Source: Micrasema longulum
Lineage: Eukaryota > Arthropoda > Insecta > Trichoptera > Brachycentridae
Direction: 5' to 3'
Assembly (NCBI GenBank): GCA_022494885.1
Contig: JAGVSM010003490.1
Span: 23,420 to 87,419 of the forward strand
Length of the DNA: 64,000 nt
Shown here: positions 20,930-31,080 of the stretch, piece by piece
Layout of the letters: each line of letters starts with the position of its first letter
How positions within the stretch are numbered: the first letter of the stretch is position 1
The notes under the pieces: generated by a model
What the model saw: the letters and a program-made list of their open reading frames with translations, nothing else
Told to the model about the DNA's origin: nothing
Database searches by the model: none
Made by a program: the position numbers and the translations under genes

Positions 20930-21575
20930 TGTAGTGTCTAGAGTCGATTATTGTAATGGTACTCGTATCTACGCAGGTCTGGGAATGAATAAAATGACTC
21001 GCCCACATTCTGTATTGAATGCCGCAGCGAGACTTATTTTGGGAATCTCTAAGTTCAGTCATATCACTCCACTATTTAGGAATTATACTGGCTACGTTTT
21101 CCACGGAGGGTGGAATACAAACTCTGTCGGCTTATATATAAGTCACTGCACAACACTGCCCCAGAATATCTAAGGGAACTCTGCATTCCAGATGAACTAG
21201 CTGACACACGTCTTCGCTCAGATCAGCTACATCTACGTCGAAAGGAAAAAATATTATACCTCTACGCAAACAGCGCACTAAATTCGGCGAACGCGCATTC
21301 GCGGTCGCAGGCCCTACGGCATGGAATGCTCTCCCAGCAGAGGTGCGAGGCTGTGAAAGTGAAGTGATATTTCGGAAGAAACTTAAAACCCATTTGTTCT
21401 CTAAATCATTTGAATAAATTCTTCGCAAGTGGTGGCAAAGTACATTGTTTTTCTAATAATAAAAAAGGTGAAATCAAATTTATATCTTTATATAATCACT
21501 TTGGAAAGCGCCTCTGAGGTATTATATTACGAAAATGGCGCCATATAAGTTATCCATAATAATAATAATAATAAA
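20930..21575 (+). mobile_element. LINE family B C-terminus and 3' tail
   Basis: Encodes VSRVDYCNG (a little more 5' than the 14905 copy), MTRPHSVLNAAARLILGISK, LRELCIPDELA, TKFGERAFAVAGPTAWNALP and the VFFRKKLKTHLF-like end. There are frameshifts near 21085 and 21235. Tail GGCGCCATATAAGTTATCC(ATA)n. Confidence 0.8.
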
Positions 21576-21589
21576 ATAAAACCAGTAAT

Positions 21590-22260
21590 CTGGACGAGTG
21601 TTTTGAGACTGGTCTCCAGAGACCCAGGCGTATGAAAAAACTTCGCAAATTTGACCACATAACCGAGTATCGCACGCAACTACACTGGCTCAGTATCAGG
21701 CAGAGAAGAAACATTCACATTCTATCACTTCTTCACAATATTTTAAATAACCCCACTTCGCCTGTTTATCTGAGAGAGCTCATCCAACCTCTTTCACAAC
21801 ACGGACTATCTCTTCGTTCTAGTAACGAGAGAACCTTTTAATACCCTGTCATCGCTCTAATTTTTTGCCTCCTCTTTCACAGTAGTAGCCGCTCGATTGT
21901 GGAATAATCTACCCACTAATGTTAGAGACGCCCCTTCTTTATTTACATTTAAGTCAAGATTGAAATGTCACTATCTAAATATTTAAATTGTTCCTTTATC
22001 CTTCTTCTTTCCTTCCCATCCCCTCTCCTCTCTTCATAGTAAAGTGCTATTTTTTTTTATACATATATTTATTTTTGTTAATCTTTGCTTTTAATTTTTG
22101 TATAAAATTGTAAGATTCAATATGTCCATGTATTTATAATTTTCTCAAACTGAACGGTTTGGGTAGGTAGGAAGAAATTGCCTTAAGGCAATATGCCCGC
22201 CCTTATATGTATATTTATTGTATATGTATATAAAGTGTCAAATAAAATAAAAATAAAAAA
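21590..22260 (+). mobile_element. LINE family G C-terminus and tail
   Basis: Encodes LRKFDHITEYRTQLHWLSIR, ILSLLHNILNNPTSPVYLRE and GLSLRSSNERTF, then out of frame the AARLWNNLPTNVR-like end. The 3' tail contains AACTGAACGGTTTGGGTAGG and GCCTTAAGGCAATATGCCC, then AATAAAATAAAAA. A longer sister copy is at 52795-53550. Confidence 0.8.
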
Positions 22261-22690
22261 AAACTGCTCAAAATATTTTTGACCAAATTTAGCGTTTCGT
22301 TTGATGTTTTTACGCCCGGAACCCAATAATGACGTCACACGTATGTATGTACCCACGAAATGTGTCCAATCTCGCATCCCCTCGTGTCACCCCCGCTCCT
22401 AAATGCAATAAGCCTTGTCTTTGACATTCAAATGTCGAATATTGGATTTAGCGTCCCTTATTTCGAAATTACGCAGTATGCCATGGCGTACATTAAGTGA
22501 GAGAAGGCTGGTCAGTATGAAGCGCGATATTAGGTAATACATCGGTGAAGCCACGAATAGTGATTTGGCCGAATACCGAGTGCCGAAATTCGGCCACGCT
22601 CGGCGGCCGAATGTTCGGCAAAATATGACAGGAACACAGGCGGGTGCGGATTTGTTATAACGCGATATTTTGCGCAATGTAGTGACGTTC
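22261..22690. repeat. Non-coding DNA with TTCGGC-rich module (22548-22640)
   Basis: 22548-22640 (GCCACGAATAGTGATTTGGC..CGGCCACGCTCGGCGGCCGA..TGTTCGGCAAAA) recurs in the same orientation at 23484-23550. The two modules flank the family A insertion at 22722-23095. No gene in the interval. Confidence 0.55.
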
Positions 22691-22721
22691 TTTTTTTTAG
22701 AGGTGGGGGTTTATATATATA

Positions 22722-23095
22722 TGTCCTAATGTCGAAATTAGAGCAGAATGCAAGGCTGAGTTAAGCATTATCGACAAAATTAAGAAAGGTCTTTTGCGAT
22801 GGTTCGGTCATGTGGAGCGAATGAATGATGAAAGGACGGCTAAAAAGATTTATGATGCGAATGTGTCTGGTTGTAGAAGTCGAGGAAGGCCAAGAAAGAC
22901 ATGGCATGATCAAGTACAACAAATTCTTGAATGTGGTCATGTGAAAAGTCGGAATAATCGACGTGCGTGCATGAGAAGATGTATGAATGTGAAGGAAGCA
23001 AAGGAAGTGTGCCAGGACAGAGTGGTGTGGCGTTCTATCCTCTCTGCCTACCCCTCCGGGGAAATGGTGTGATGGTTAGTTAGTTAGTTATATAT
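22722..23095 (+). mobile_element. LINE family A 3' end
   Basis: Open from the CPNVEIRAECKAELSIIDKI region through MRWFGHVERMNDERTAKKIY, RGRPRKTWHDQVQQILE, RRACMRRCMNVKEAKEV and WRSILSAYPSGEMV to stop. Tail GTGATGG(TTAG)n. Almost identical to 11400-11790 and 57150-57640, so this subfamily moved most recently. Confidence 0.88.
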
Positions 23096-23395
23096 ACATA
23101 TATGATATATGGATGTGTGTGTGTATGTATATGTTGTATGTGTACATTTATATACATTTTTTACTTCTTTTTTTAATGTTTTATATTTACTTACTATATC
23201 TTCTTCTTCTCTTCCTTCCCTATTTTCCCATCCCACTTCCTTTCCCCCCTAGCGAACTGTACGTTTTGTTTTTTATATTTTTGTTCTTATATGAAACCCG
23301 TAATTGGTCTTGTTATTTGTTGTTATTATTTATGTATTGTTTATAACTATGACTGTGTTGGTATCAAAAATAAATAAAATAAAAACATAAAAAAA
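23096..23395 (+). repeat. Microsatellite and LINE-like 3' tail
   Basis: (TATG)n at 23090-23150, then pyrimidine-rich sequence (CTTCCTTTCCCCCC) like the 3' region of family G, ending AAAATAAATAAAATAAAAAC. The 77-codon frame here is a product of the simple repeat. Confidence 0.45.
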
Positions 23396-23397
23396 TT

Positions 23398-23475
23398 ACC
23401 CGTTGATCGCGAAATTTCGCTTATCGCGGCCATGTCCAGAACGCATCCCCGCGATCAACGGGGGGTTACTTGAAT
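23398..23475. mobile_element. Short hairpin MITE (CCCGTTGATCGCG ends)
   Basis: CCCGTTGATCGCG at 23400 is inverted as CGCGATCAACGGGG at ~23450-23463. At ~75 bp it is a minimal foldback. Confidence 0.6.
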
Positions 23476-23574
23476 ATTGGAAATGCCACGAATAGATTTG
23501 GCCGAATACCGAAATACGGCTACGCTCGGTGGCCGAATGTTCGGCAAAAGATATGCGCGTTTGAAACATATTTT

Positions 23575-25505
23575 ATTTTATTTTTTTATTTATTCATATT
23601 TTTCGCTCTCAAACTATAATTAATTATAAAAATAATGTGACCCAACTGGGGTTTCCCGTGCCGAGGACACTTAACAATTTAGTTTTTTGAAATTACATTT
23701 GAGAATAAACAAAGAAGACTAACTTAAAAAACAAACATAATTAACAAATATTCAGTCAGTTTTAAAAACAAGGTATTTATGTACATCTATATTATTTATA
23801 TTACAAAACACACAATGAAAATAACAAAAACCTAACATAAGCTATACACTTGTGGAGCAGTAGATTTAGTATTGGTATGGGCGAATGAGACAATCCACTT
23901 TACTTCTACCTAGCTCCACTATCCATTTTTTAATAGCCTTTTTAAACATTTTCTCATTACTAATTGCTTTAATAGATTTTGGAAGTAAGTTATAGATTTT
24001 AATTGAATAATACTCAAAATCCCTTTGTCCGAAAGTGGTATTAGTTTGCATTTGTTTTAAGTTGTCTATGTGTTGAGGATCTAGTGATTATTTATTTATT
24101 TATTTATTTATTGATTTACACGCCCAATGGGCTTTTACATATTTTAGAAATTACATTAAGTGCAGCAGTGAAACATAAGTATGTAAATTTGGTAAAAATA
24201 AAAGATAACATAAGAAAAGCTAAAAGATACAATAATAAGTAAAAATCAGGAAATGTACCAACATAGGTATATGGTACATAGAAAAATATTTAAAAAATTT
24301 ACATATGAAAACATACACGCATACATATACATACATATAAGTTTATACATTATACAAGAGATACATGAGAAAAAGAAATAGTAAATAAAGAAAAATATTA
24401 AGAAATTTTACATAAATTAATTTATAACCTTTTGAATACTTAACCTATATTTATATAAAGACAGACAAAATATATCAACTTCACCATACTCGTTACCTAA
24501 CCGGTGTAGTCTGGGTATTGGTGAATTGTAATAATAATTGTGACTGCCAGGAGATTCAAAAAATAACGTTAGCTGCCGAGTATTTCGAAGAGGTACTTTC
24601 AAGCTGATAACACTAGTTAATTCCGGGACGTCCAATACGCCATTCGCCATTTTATATAAATTTAATAAGTCATTTATAATTCTTCTTTTACATAGAGTTG
24701 ACATATTTAGTGTACATAATAAATTATCATAATCAATATTTTCAGCGGGTATATTAAGTTTGTAATTGATGAATCTAAGGAATTTACGTTGTACTCTTTC
24801 TAACTTTAAAATATGAACATTGTAATAAGGTGACCAAATTGTTGAATTGAATTCTAAATTACTTCTAACCAAGGCAGTAAATAGCACTTTGAGGGTAGTG
24901 ATGGAATTAAAATCCTTTACAGTTCGCTGCAAATATCCAAGACATTTCATTGCCTTATTAGTGATGGTATCAATGTGAGGAATAAATGTCAATTTTTCGT
25001 CAAAAACTATCCCCAAATCCTTTATTTGTGTAACTCTTCCCAGATTGATATTATTAATGTTGTAATCGAATATTATGGGTTTTTTACTTCTTGTAAATGA
25101 TATTACACAACACTTGTCGATATTTAAATAAAGTTCATTTTTCTGGCACCAGTTGTACAGCCTTACCAAATTAGACTGAAGAACTCCACAATCGGTATCA
25201 GAGGTAACAGTTTTTGAAATTTTAAGATCGTCGATTATATTATTTGTATGTGATGTATTGTGGGGGTTATGTCTTTCATTTGAGCAAGAGTAGTTTTTGA
25301 ATCTATAAGTGAGTATTGTTTTAGCGTATAATTGTTTTGGTGTCATAAGTTGTGATTTATGGAATATTTCTTCAGTAGATGTCTGTATCGGGACTCTGAG
25401 TATTATTTTAATGATGGATTTTTGTGCAACAAATACACTATTTAAAACTGTGTCACTCGCACCATGACGCATATGAAGCAATAAAATGGGAGCACGAGAA
25501 TCCAA
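23575..25505 (-). mobile_element. LINE family E C-terminus, split by a nested family D element
   Basis: Two pieces on the minus strand: 25505-25233 (SIIKIILRVPIQTSTEEIFH, LMTPKQLYAKTILTYRF) and 24085-23575 (TTFGQRDFEYYSIKIYNLLP, MFKKAIKKWIVELGRSK, then a tail with CTTATGTTAGGTTTTTGTTA and TAAGTGTCCTCGGCACGGG). The plus-strand copy at 46150-46830 runs through the junction without interruption, so this copy was split by LINE D. Family E also has a tail copy at 37885-38165. Confidence 0.85.
24092..25232 (-). mobile_element. LINE family D (jockey-like), nested in E
   Basis: Minus strand, starting exactly at the RT catalytic region: DDLKISKTVTSDTDCGVLQS, LYLNIDKCCVISFTRSK, QIKDLGIVFDEKLTFIPHID, STIWSPYYNVHILKLERVQR and NSPIPRLHRL. 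This is the palm-to-C-terminus part of a jockey-clade LINE. Its tail holds ACGCCCAATGGGC-type sequence and (TTTA)n. GATTAT at 24086-24091 and 25233-25238 looks like a short target-site duplication. The open frame runs on into family E upstream, giving a 362-codon chimeric frame (24417-25505). Confidence 0.85.
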
Positions 25506-25650
25506 GATATGTCATTCCATGAATGATACGATTCGGTTATGTTAGAAAAATAAAATAAACAATGGTTTAAATATGTCCAAATGTTTGTAGACAGGCTGGA
25601 TTTTCTCCCTGGGTAGTTATTTAGAAACAGTCATCGACAACAGGCCAGGA
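25506..25650. mobile_element. Foldback MITE family 1 end module
   Basis: 25575-25645 (AATATGTCCAAATGTTTGTA, GACAGGCTGGATTTTCTCCC) matches the end module of 33464-33545. Isolated fragment. Confidence 0.5.
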
Positions 25651-25805
25651 GGCCCAATTTCAGCGGTGAATTACATCACTGGACACCCAAGCTTGATAAA
25701 AATCATATTTTAATCTTCTGTTTTCACTAGAAATCGAACCCGGAACCTTCCATGTGTGAGTCATGTTTCATAGCCATTACACCACGGAGGCCACTGTTGC
25801 GTCGT
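25651..25805 (-). mobile_element. SINE-C, tRNA-Val(CAC)-like head
   Basis: Minus strand: a tRNA-like head with CCTCCGTGGTGTAATGGCTA, an anticodon loop CTCACAC (anticodon CAC, valine type) and B box GGTTCGATTTC. It is followed by the family body ending ATTGGGCCTCCTGGCC. Other copies: 40485-40625 (+), 52055-52135 (-), 58660-58800 (-) and 60930-61020 (-). Confidence 0.75.
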
Positions 25806-26225
25806 TTTTTTAATATGCTGTAATATGTTTTAGATCACTTAACGTCCGTGTGCGGAGTCGAACCCAACACCTTAGGATTGTGAAATATTGAATACAATAA
25901 AAGTGCCCGGAAAACGTTTAATTCTGGACAAAGCACGGCCACTTATAAAGCATTGTACCCTCCCCAAAGCCGGGATAATCATAATAATAATATTAAAAAC
26001 ATTAACCCCTCTATAACACGCCATTGTGAAATGTAACCCCGCTATGAATTATTAATCTGCCGATTAAAATGCCGATAATTCGACTCAAGGGTAGATCTAC
26101 CCCTGTGCGACCAGCAAAAAAATCATATTCATAATAATAACCAACCGAAAACCTTTCTTTATTTAAAATAATATAAATACAATAAATAATGCAATTGAAA
26201 TACATTTATCAGTTTCAGTTTCAAT
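25806..26225. other. No gene; possible old tRNA-like relic
   Basis: 25850-25885 on the minus strand has TGTTGGGTTCGACTCCGCAC, resembling a pol III B box. Nothing else is recognised. Confidence 0.35.
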
Positions 26226-26227
26226 AT

Positions 26228-26355
26228 TCAAGTTGTATTATTTATTTATTTGTTTTTTTTACAATTTAATATTACTTTTTTTACATTAAAGATAATATTC
26301 CCTCAGGAATAATCCCTCGGGAGTCCCGTGCCGAGGGAGACATTTTATATAATTT
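26228..26355 (-). mobile_element. LINE family E-like 3' tail
   Basis: Minus strand: CTCCCTCGGCACGGGACTCC and a TAAA-rich end, matching the TCCTCGGCACGGG region in the family E tails near 23660 and 46740. Confidence 0.5.
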
Positions 26356-26800
26356 TGAAACATGCCTTTGGAAAAAAAATGTTTTATTTAAATTTTTAGT
26401 TTTTTTTTTACAATATCCATAAAAGGTAAAATAGAGTATAAAAAAAATAAATGATAATTACATAGCAATGAAATTCATATTAAGAGCAAAAACCGTAAAC
26501 AAAGAAATCCCACAAAGGCAAGGCCTGTTCGTGTGTAATCAAGAAATGTTTGGCGTTCTATCCTCTCTGCTTACCCTTACGGGGAAACGGCGTGATGGTT
26601 TGTTGTTGTTGTATGATTATGATTGTCGCTATTTTTTTAAAGAGATATATATTTTTACGCACATACAAAATAATATCATAAATATACTGACAATAAACAG
26701 TCATAATTTTTATTTCTCCAAAAATATTTCTTAAAGAATCGCGAAAATTTGTAAACGTTATGTTTACTGCAAGATGATGTAAATAGACATGTAATTATAA
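26356..26800 (+). mobile_element. AT-rich DNA with a minimal LINE family A 3' end (26548-26612)
   Basis: 26548-26612 reads GTTTGGCGTTCTATCCTCTC...ACGGGGAAACGGCGTGATGG and a (TTG)n tail: only the last ~65 bp of family A, an extreme 5' truncation. No other feature in the interval. Confidence 0.7.
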
Positions 26801-26814
26801 AATAAAATAAAATA

Positions 26815-27185
26815 AAATGTATATTTATAGATGACAACCATGAAGTTTCGCATAAATAAATTGTCTATGTTTTTATGAATGTATGTATGTGTATGCGCAT
26901 GGGTGTATGTACATGTGTGTGTATGTACATGTGTATATGTGTGTATATTTATATATATGTGTGTATATATGTGTATGTCTGTATGTATATGAATCAAAAT
27001 GTGTATCCGAATAAGTTTATATTTTGTTTGTCTGTGCTCTATACTAATTTGTTAACTATTATAATATATTAAAATGTAATTGCCTAGCTTGGAACGGGGT
27101 ATGTACCCTTGTTAGCTGGGCAAAGTGAATATGGAATTGTATTTTGATAAAGAGTGTGAATAAATAAATAAATAAATAAATAAAT
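26815..27185 (+). mobile_element. LINE family F 3' tail with TG/TA microsatellite
   Basis: GAAGTTTCGCATAAATAAATTG, then (TATG/TG)n at 26878-26985, then AATTGCCTAGCTTGGAACGG and TACCCTTGTTAGCTGGGCAA, ending (AAAT)n. The same order is in 62745-63060 and 36240-36865. The frames in the microsatellite are not genes. Confidence 0.75.
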
Positions 27186-27565
27186 TAAAGTCAACGTACA
27201 AATTAGTTCAGATACTCTGTAATATAAGCAAACTTAGGAAATATTTTTTTTTAAAATAAAACTTATTTTTCGTGGGTGGTCAGGTATTGTGAAATTCACC
27301 CAAAAAGGGGAAAGCTGGGCGTGTTGTCTTACTATCCGTCGTCTCAGCAATAAATTGCCCTTAGAAATTATATGAAATTATCTCGCCATGAGCCACTAAG
27401 TTAGCCCTGGTTCCTTTTTATTTTTTAATTCTTTTTTTAACAGTAATTTTACGATTTCAGTAAACGCGATACAGCGAAACCAATTTGTAGTAAATCAGAC
27501 GATAATGGTACATTTATTGAAATTATTTTTAATACATTTCTGGACTGAGGAAAGCTTTGTAAGTT
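27186..27565. other. No gene seen
   Basis: AT-rich spacer. No repeat recognised. Confidence 0.4.
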
Positions 27566-27579
27566 GAATAATTTTTAAG

Positions 27580-27795
27580 AAGGGAATATGGAAGTATGCG
27601 TTCACAGGGCTTGCGACCCGTCTTTGGCTGGTTTAAGTGGCCATATCACACATCGTGTAACATTGATCATTCTGATTTAAAAAATTAAAAAATTACAACA
27701 GGGATGGAGAATACCTTAAATAAGGGAATATGGAAGTCTAGGCATTTACAGGGCTTATGACCCGTCATTGGCTGGTTTCAGCTTAAAAAAGACCA
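27580..27795. mobile_element. Foldback MITE family 1, two direct partial units
   Basis: 27585-27665 and 27695-27785 each carry AAGGGAATATGGAAGT...CAGGGCTT and the GGCTGGTTT block in the same orientation; the second begins ACAACAGGGATGGAGAATAC. This is a rearranged member of the family. Confidence 0.65.
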
Positions 27796-28720
27796 CTTTT
27801 TGTCTATTTATTTATTTATTTATTTATTAACGGACATTGTCCATGTATACAATTTATAAGGTTTAAATATTACAATAAAAGAATAGTTTAAAACATTTAA
27901 AGAAAAAAAGAAAGAAGCATTGACAAACATAAGGGACATCGAGACAAGATCTGGACTATTTATTTAGTGCTCGTTTAAATCGTTGTAAACTTAAACCAAA
28001 AAAGTCCAGATCTTGTCTTGAGTTAACAATACGACAAAGGCGGGTCATTGGAGAATTTAGGTCATAGTTTGTTCTATGCTGATCGATGAACAGTACTTCA
28101 TTGTTTCTCAATCTACGAGTCGGAATATTGAATTTTACTTGTCCCAGTAATGATGGAACATCGATTATACCATTTAGTATGCTGAACATATATATGGAGC
28201 CAATATTAGTTCTACGTTTTTGTAGACTAGAAATATTTAACATTGACTCCATTTCAGTATAAGAATAATTATCTCTCTAGTCCAAGCATCCACGCTATTT
28301 TCGAAGCAAAGCGATGTTGGACTGATTCAATGTGATTTATGCGATTTAATATAGAATGGAGAATTCGCACTAATTGGAGGCATATTCTAGAAAAGGGCGA
28401 ACTGTTGAGCAATAAAGAGTTTTGATTGTACGGACATTAGTAAAATCAGAGGATATTCTGTTAATGAAGCCAGGTAATTTTAGTGATTTATTTACTGTAT
28501 TATCTATATGCTCGTTGTATGTCAGTTTATAGTCCAACTTTATTATTATAACAAGAGTGATTATATTTCGTGGATGGGAGCTCACGGACAAAAACTTCAA
28601 CACCTTCATCTAGACTCAAAGTTGAGCTGCAAGTCGAGAGTGTAGTATGAATGTGATTTAAACGAAAGTTTAAGTTATTAGGAAACATAATAAAATACTG
28701 AATACATGTATTTGAATCGA
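27796..28720 (-). mobile_element. LINE family C C-terminus and tail
   Basis: Minus strand. 28609-28370: NIITLVIIIKLDYKLTYNEH, KSLKLPGFINRISSDFTNVR and STVRPFLEYAS. 28252-27956: LNISSLQKRRTNIGSIYMFS, PSLLGQVKF, NYDLNSPMTRLCRI and FFGLSLQRFKRALNK. The tail ends in (TAAA)n. Weak RT-like sequence may extend to ~28720. A second copy is at 12535-12956. 5'-truncated and frameshifted. Confidence 0.8.
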
Positions 28721-28921
28721 GTTTGTGTGAATCGGTTGAAAGTGTGCGGGATAGCGTTACAAAAAGTTAAAAGGCTATGCATGGTGGGATAATCTATTAG
28801 TTGCAATATTTTACGCAATTTGTAGCCATATATGAAGCGAAGTGTAGTCGCATGCAAAAAAATAGCATAACGGTGTCTTGATGCTTCTCTCCAGGTTCAT
28901 TTTATGACTTTATCTTTTTAG

Positions 28922-30009
28922 GCACTAAGTCTACAAAATTGTTCGTGAAGAGTACAAATCTACCTTCTCATAGTACAGAACCGCTTCCGAAGTGTGAAAA
29001 CAAAACACAACAGAAGAGGAAGACGATGAAACCTCCGAATGTACATCTATTGACGAGTGCTGACAATAAACCGTTTCCATGCTCGGAATGTAAATATACA
29101 ACTCGACAGAAAAGTCATCTGAAACGGCACATGTTAATACATTCAGGCGTCAAACCGTTCGCATGCTCAGAATGTAATTATATAACTCGACATAAGAATA
29201 CTTTAAAACAGCATTTGTTGATGCACACTGGTGAAAAACCGTTTGCATGCTCAGAATGTAATTACACAACTCAACAGAAAGGTCACTTGAAACAGCACAT
29301 GTTTACACATACTGGCGAGAAACTGTTTGCATGCCCAGTATGTAACTATGCAACTCAACAGAAAAGTCATTTAAAACAGCACATGTTGGTACATACTGGC
29401 GAAAAACCGTTTGCGTGCTCAGAATGTAATTATATAACTGGACATAATAAAAGTTTGAAACAGCACATGTTGATACATACCGGTGAAAAACCTTTCGCGT
29501 GCTCAGAATGTAAATATATAACACGAAGGAAGGATTGTTTAAGAAGGCACGTCTTGATACATACTGGTGAGAAACCGTTTGCATGCTTAGAATGTAAATA
29601 TACAACTCAATGGAAGGATCATTTAAAACAGCATATGTTGATACATATTGGCGAGAAACCATTCGCATGCCCAGAATGTACGTATGTAACTCTACATAAG
29701 AAAAATTTAAAACGGCACATGTTGATACATACTAGCGAAAAACCGTTCGCATGCTCAGAATGTAAATATGTAACTCGAAAGAAGAATTATTTAAATAGGC
29801 ACATGTTAATACATTCTGGAGAGAAACCATTAGCATGCTTAGAATGTAAATTTACAACTCTACAGAAAGGTCATTTAAAACAACACATGCTGATACATAC
29901 TGGTGAGAAACTGTTCACATGCTCAGAATGTAACTATGCAACTCAACGGAAAGGTCATTTGAAACGGCACATGTTTAAACACACTGTTGAGAAACCGTTT
30001 GCATGCTGA
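28922..30009 (+). CDS. Zinc-finger gene 1: 11-finger C2H2 exon, first exon missing
   Basis: A likely nuclear DNA-binding protein. The exon follows an acceptor (TATCTTTTTAG at 28911-28921) and begins in phase 2 with GC-ACT-AAG, as gene 2 does (AC-ACT-AAG). A linker with STNLPSHSTEPLPK precedes 11 complete CX2CX12HX3H fingers joined by TGEKPF-type linkers. The fingers are SECKYTTRQKSHLKRH-like, with the aromatic residue at position 2 after the second Cys instead of the usual Phe at position 4. Predicted contact residues (-1,2,3,6) run QSHR, HNTQ, QGHQ, QSHQ, HKSQ, RDCR, WDHQ, HKNR, KNYR, QGHQ, RGHR. No matching acidic first exon lies upstream in the window. The frame ends at a TGA inside finger 12, after its first Cys. 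It may use a distant first exon or be an orphaned copy. Confidence 0.72.
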
Positions 30010-30145
30010 GAATGTAAATATACAACTCAATAGAAGGAACAATTAAAACTGCCCATGTTAATACGAACTGGCCACGCACTGTTAGTATGCTCAGAATGAA
30101 GCTTTGCAACTGGACATAAAGGTAATTTGACACAGTGCATTTATA
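30010..30145 (+). pseudogene. Decayed fingers 12-13 of gene 1
   Basis: In frame past the TGA stop the sequence still reads ECKYTTQ-stop-KEQLK, then LVCSE-stop-SFATGHKGNLTQ. Finger 12 has both His replaced (P, R); finger 13 has lost its second Cys (to a stop) and its histidines. The array was therefore at least two fingers longer before the premature stop. Confidence 0.8.
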
Positions 30146-30330
30146 TGTGTGCCTGTATATGCTTATATTATTTAGATACCGACTTTTGTTACTAGGAACA
30201 TAATATAAATTAATCTCTCAATACGGATGAGGCGTTCATAGAAAAGAGAAAAAGAATATTGTCATATAAAAAAAAAAGAAATATATTCCTATACAACTTA
30301 ACGGATTGTTCAGTTTTTATAATATACGTA
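30146..30330. other. 3' flank of gene 1, no feature recognised
   Basis: AT-rich. No clear polyadenylation signal close to the stop. Confidence 0.35.
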
Positions 30331-30334
30331 TTTA

Positions 30335-30545
30335 GGTTCCTATATTAAGGTAAGCCGATGATTTTATTTTGCGAATTTAGCCATAAAAGGGGTCGCAAAA
30401 GTTGCCTTTTGGATTACTTGGGATGTAAAAAATATTCAAAATTCAGAGAATTCTTCTCCATTTATTATATTTTAGCAATGCTATCGAGGACCAGAAGCTA
30501 CATACGGGAGCTTAGCTTAAGGAGAATCATCGAGGCTTAAAAAAA
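30335..30545. repeat. Half copy of the foldback repeat at 38530-39115
   Basis: AGCCGATGATTTTATTTTGC, AAAAGGGGTCGCAAAAGTTGCCTTTTGG and the following AATATTCAAAATT match 38535-38650 with ~20% divergence. The 60-codon frame here is part of the repeat and not a gene. Confidence 0.6.
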
Positions 30546-30860
30546 CAACGCAATAAGAGTATTTTGATTACCGATGCCCAATTTTTACGCTACAGACTAC
30601 ATCGATGTAATTATTTGGTTTAAATCCCGAGTAACACTATCTTTAGTCTAAAGCAAAATATCATATAGATTTTTGGAGGTTATTTAAATAAATCAAACAC
30701 CTTTTCTCACACTCTTACTTCTATCCCTTGCCACACGCAGGGCGTAGAACGTCGCGTAAGGATGGTGACAGAAGTTTCGATAAAAGCAACTTGGTAGAGA
30801 TGGTGTTATACGGACTAAAATAATGTCAAGATCCATTGCCGTTATTTGAGTGTAAAGCTT

Positions 30861-31080
30861 GGGTTTCCTAGGACAGCGGTGTCCGTATTTCAACGGCCGT
30901 AGTGAACAGTGATGCGGTCGACAGCCGTCGCAACGGTTACTAGAGAGTGGTTTCCTATAAAAATGGTGTTGATTACACCGTTAAAAAATAAAACAACTAT
31001 TCACCGCTACGACGGCTGCCTACCGCATCACCGTTCACTACGGCCGTTAAGATACGGGCACCGCTGTCCTAGGAAACCCT
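30861..31080. mobile_element. Palindromic MITE, 220 bp (GGGTTTCCTAGGACAGCGGT ends)
   Basis: Left arm 30861-30950 and right arm 30998-31080 are inverted repeats: GGGTTTCCTAGGACAGCGGT...AACGGCCGTAGTGAACAGTG against CACCGTTCACTACGGCCGTT...CCGCTGTCCTAGGAAACCC. GC-rich arms, ~45-bp loop, no coding content. Confidence 0.85.

Noticed and set aside
24417..25505. Single 362-codon gene
   Set aside because: It is two different LINE fragments joined by a nested insertion; the uninterrupted E copy at 46150-46830 shows this.
26764..27072. Frames rich in Tyr, Ile, His, Thr and Cys
   Set aside because: Products of a TG/TA microsatellite in a LINE tail; the same applies to 36160-36461 and 23113-23346.
29303..29668. 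Minus-strand repetitive protein
   Set aside because: Antisense shadow of the gene 1 fingers; the same applies to 40887-41288 opposite gene 3.
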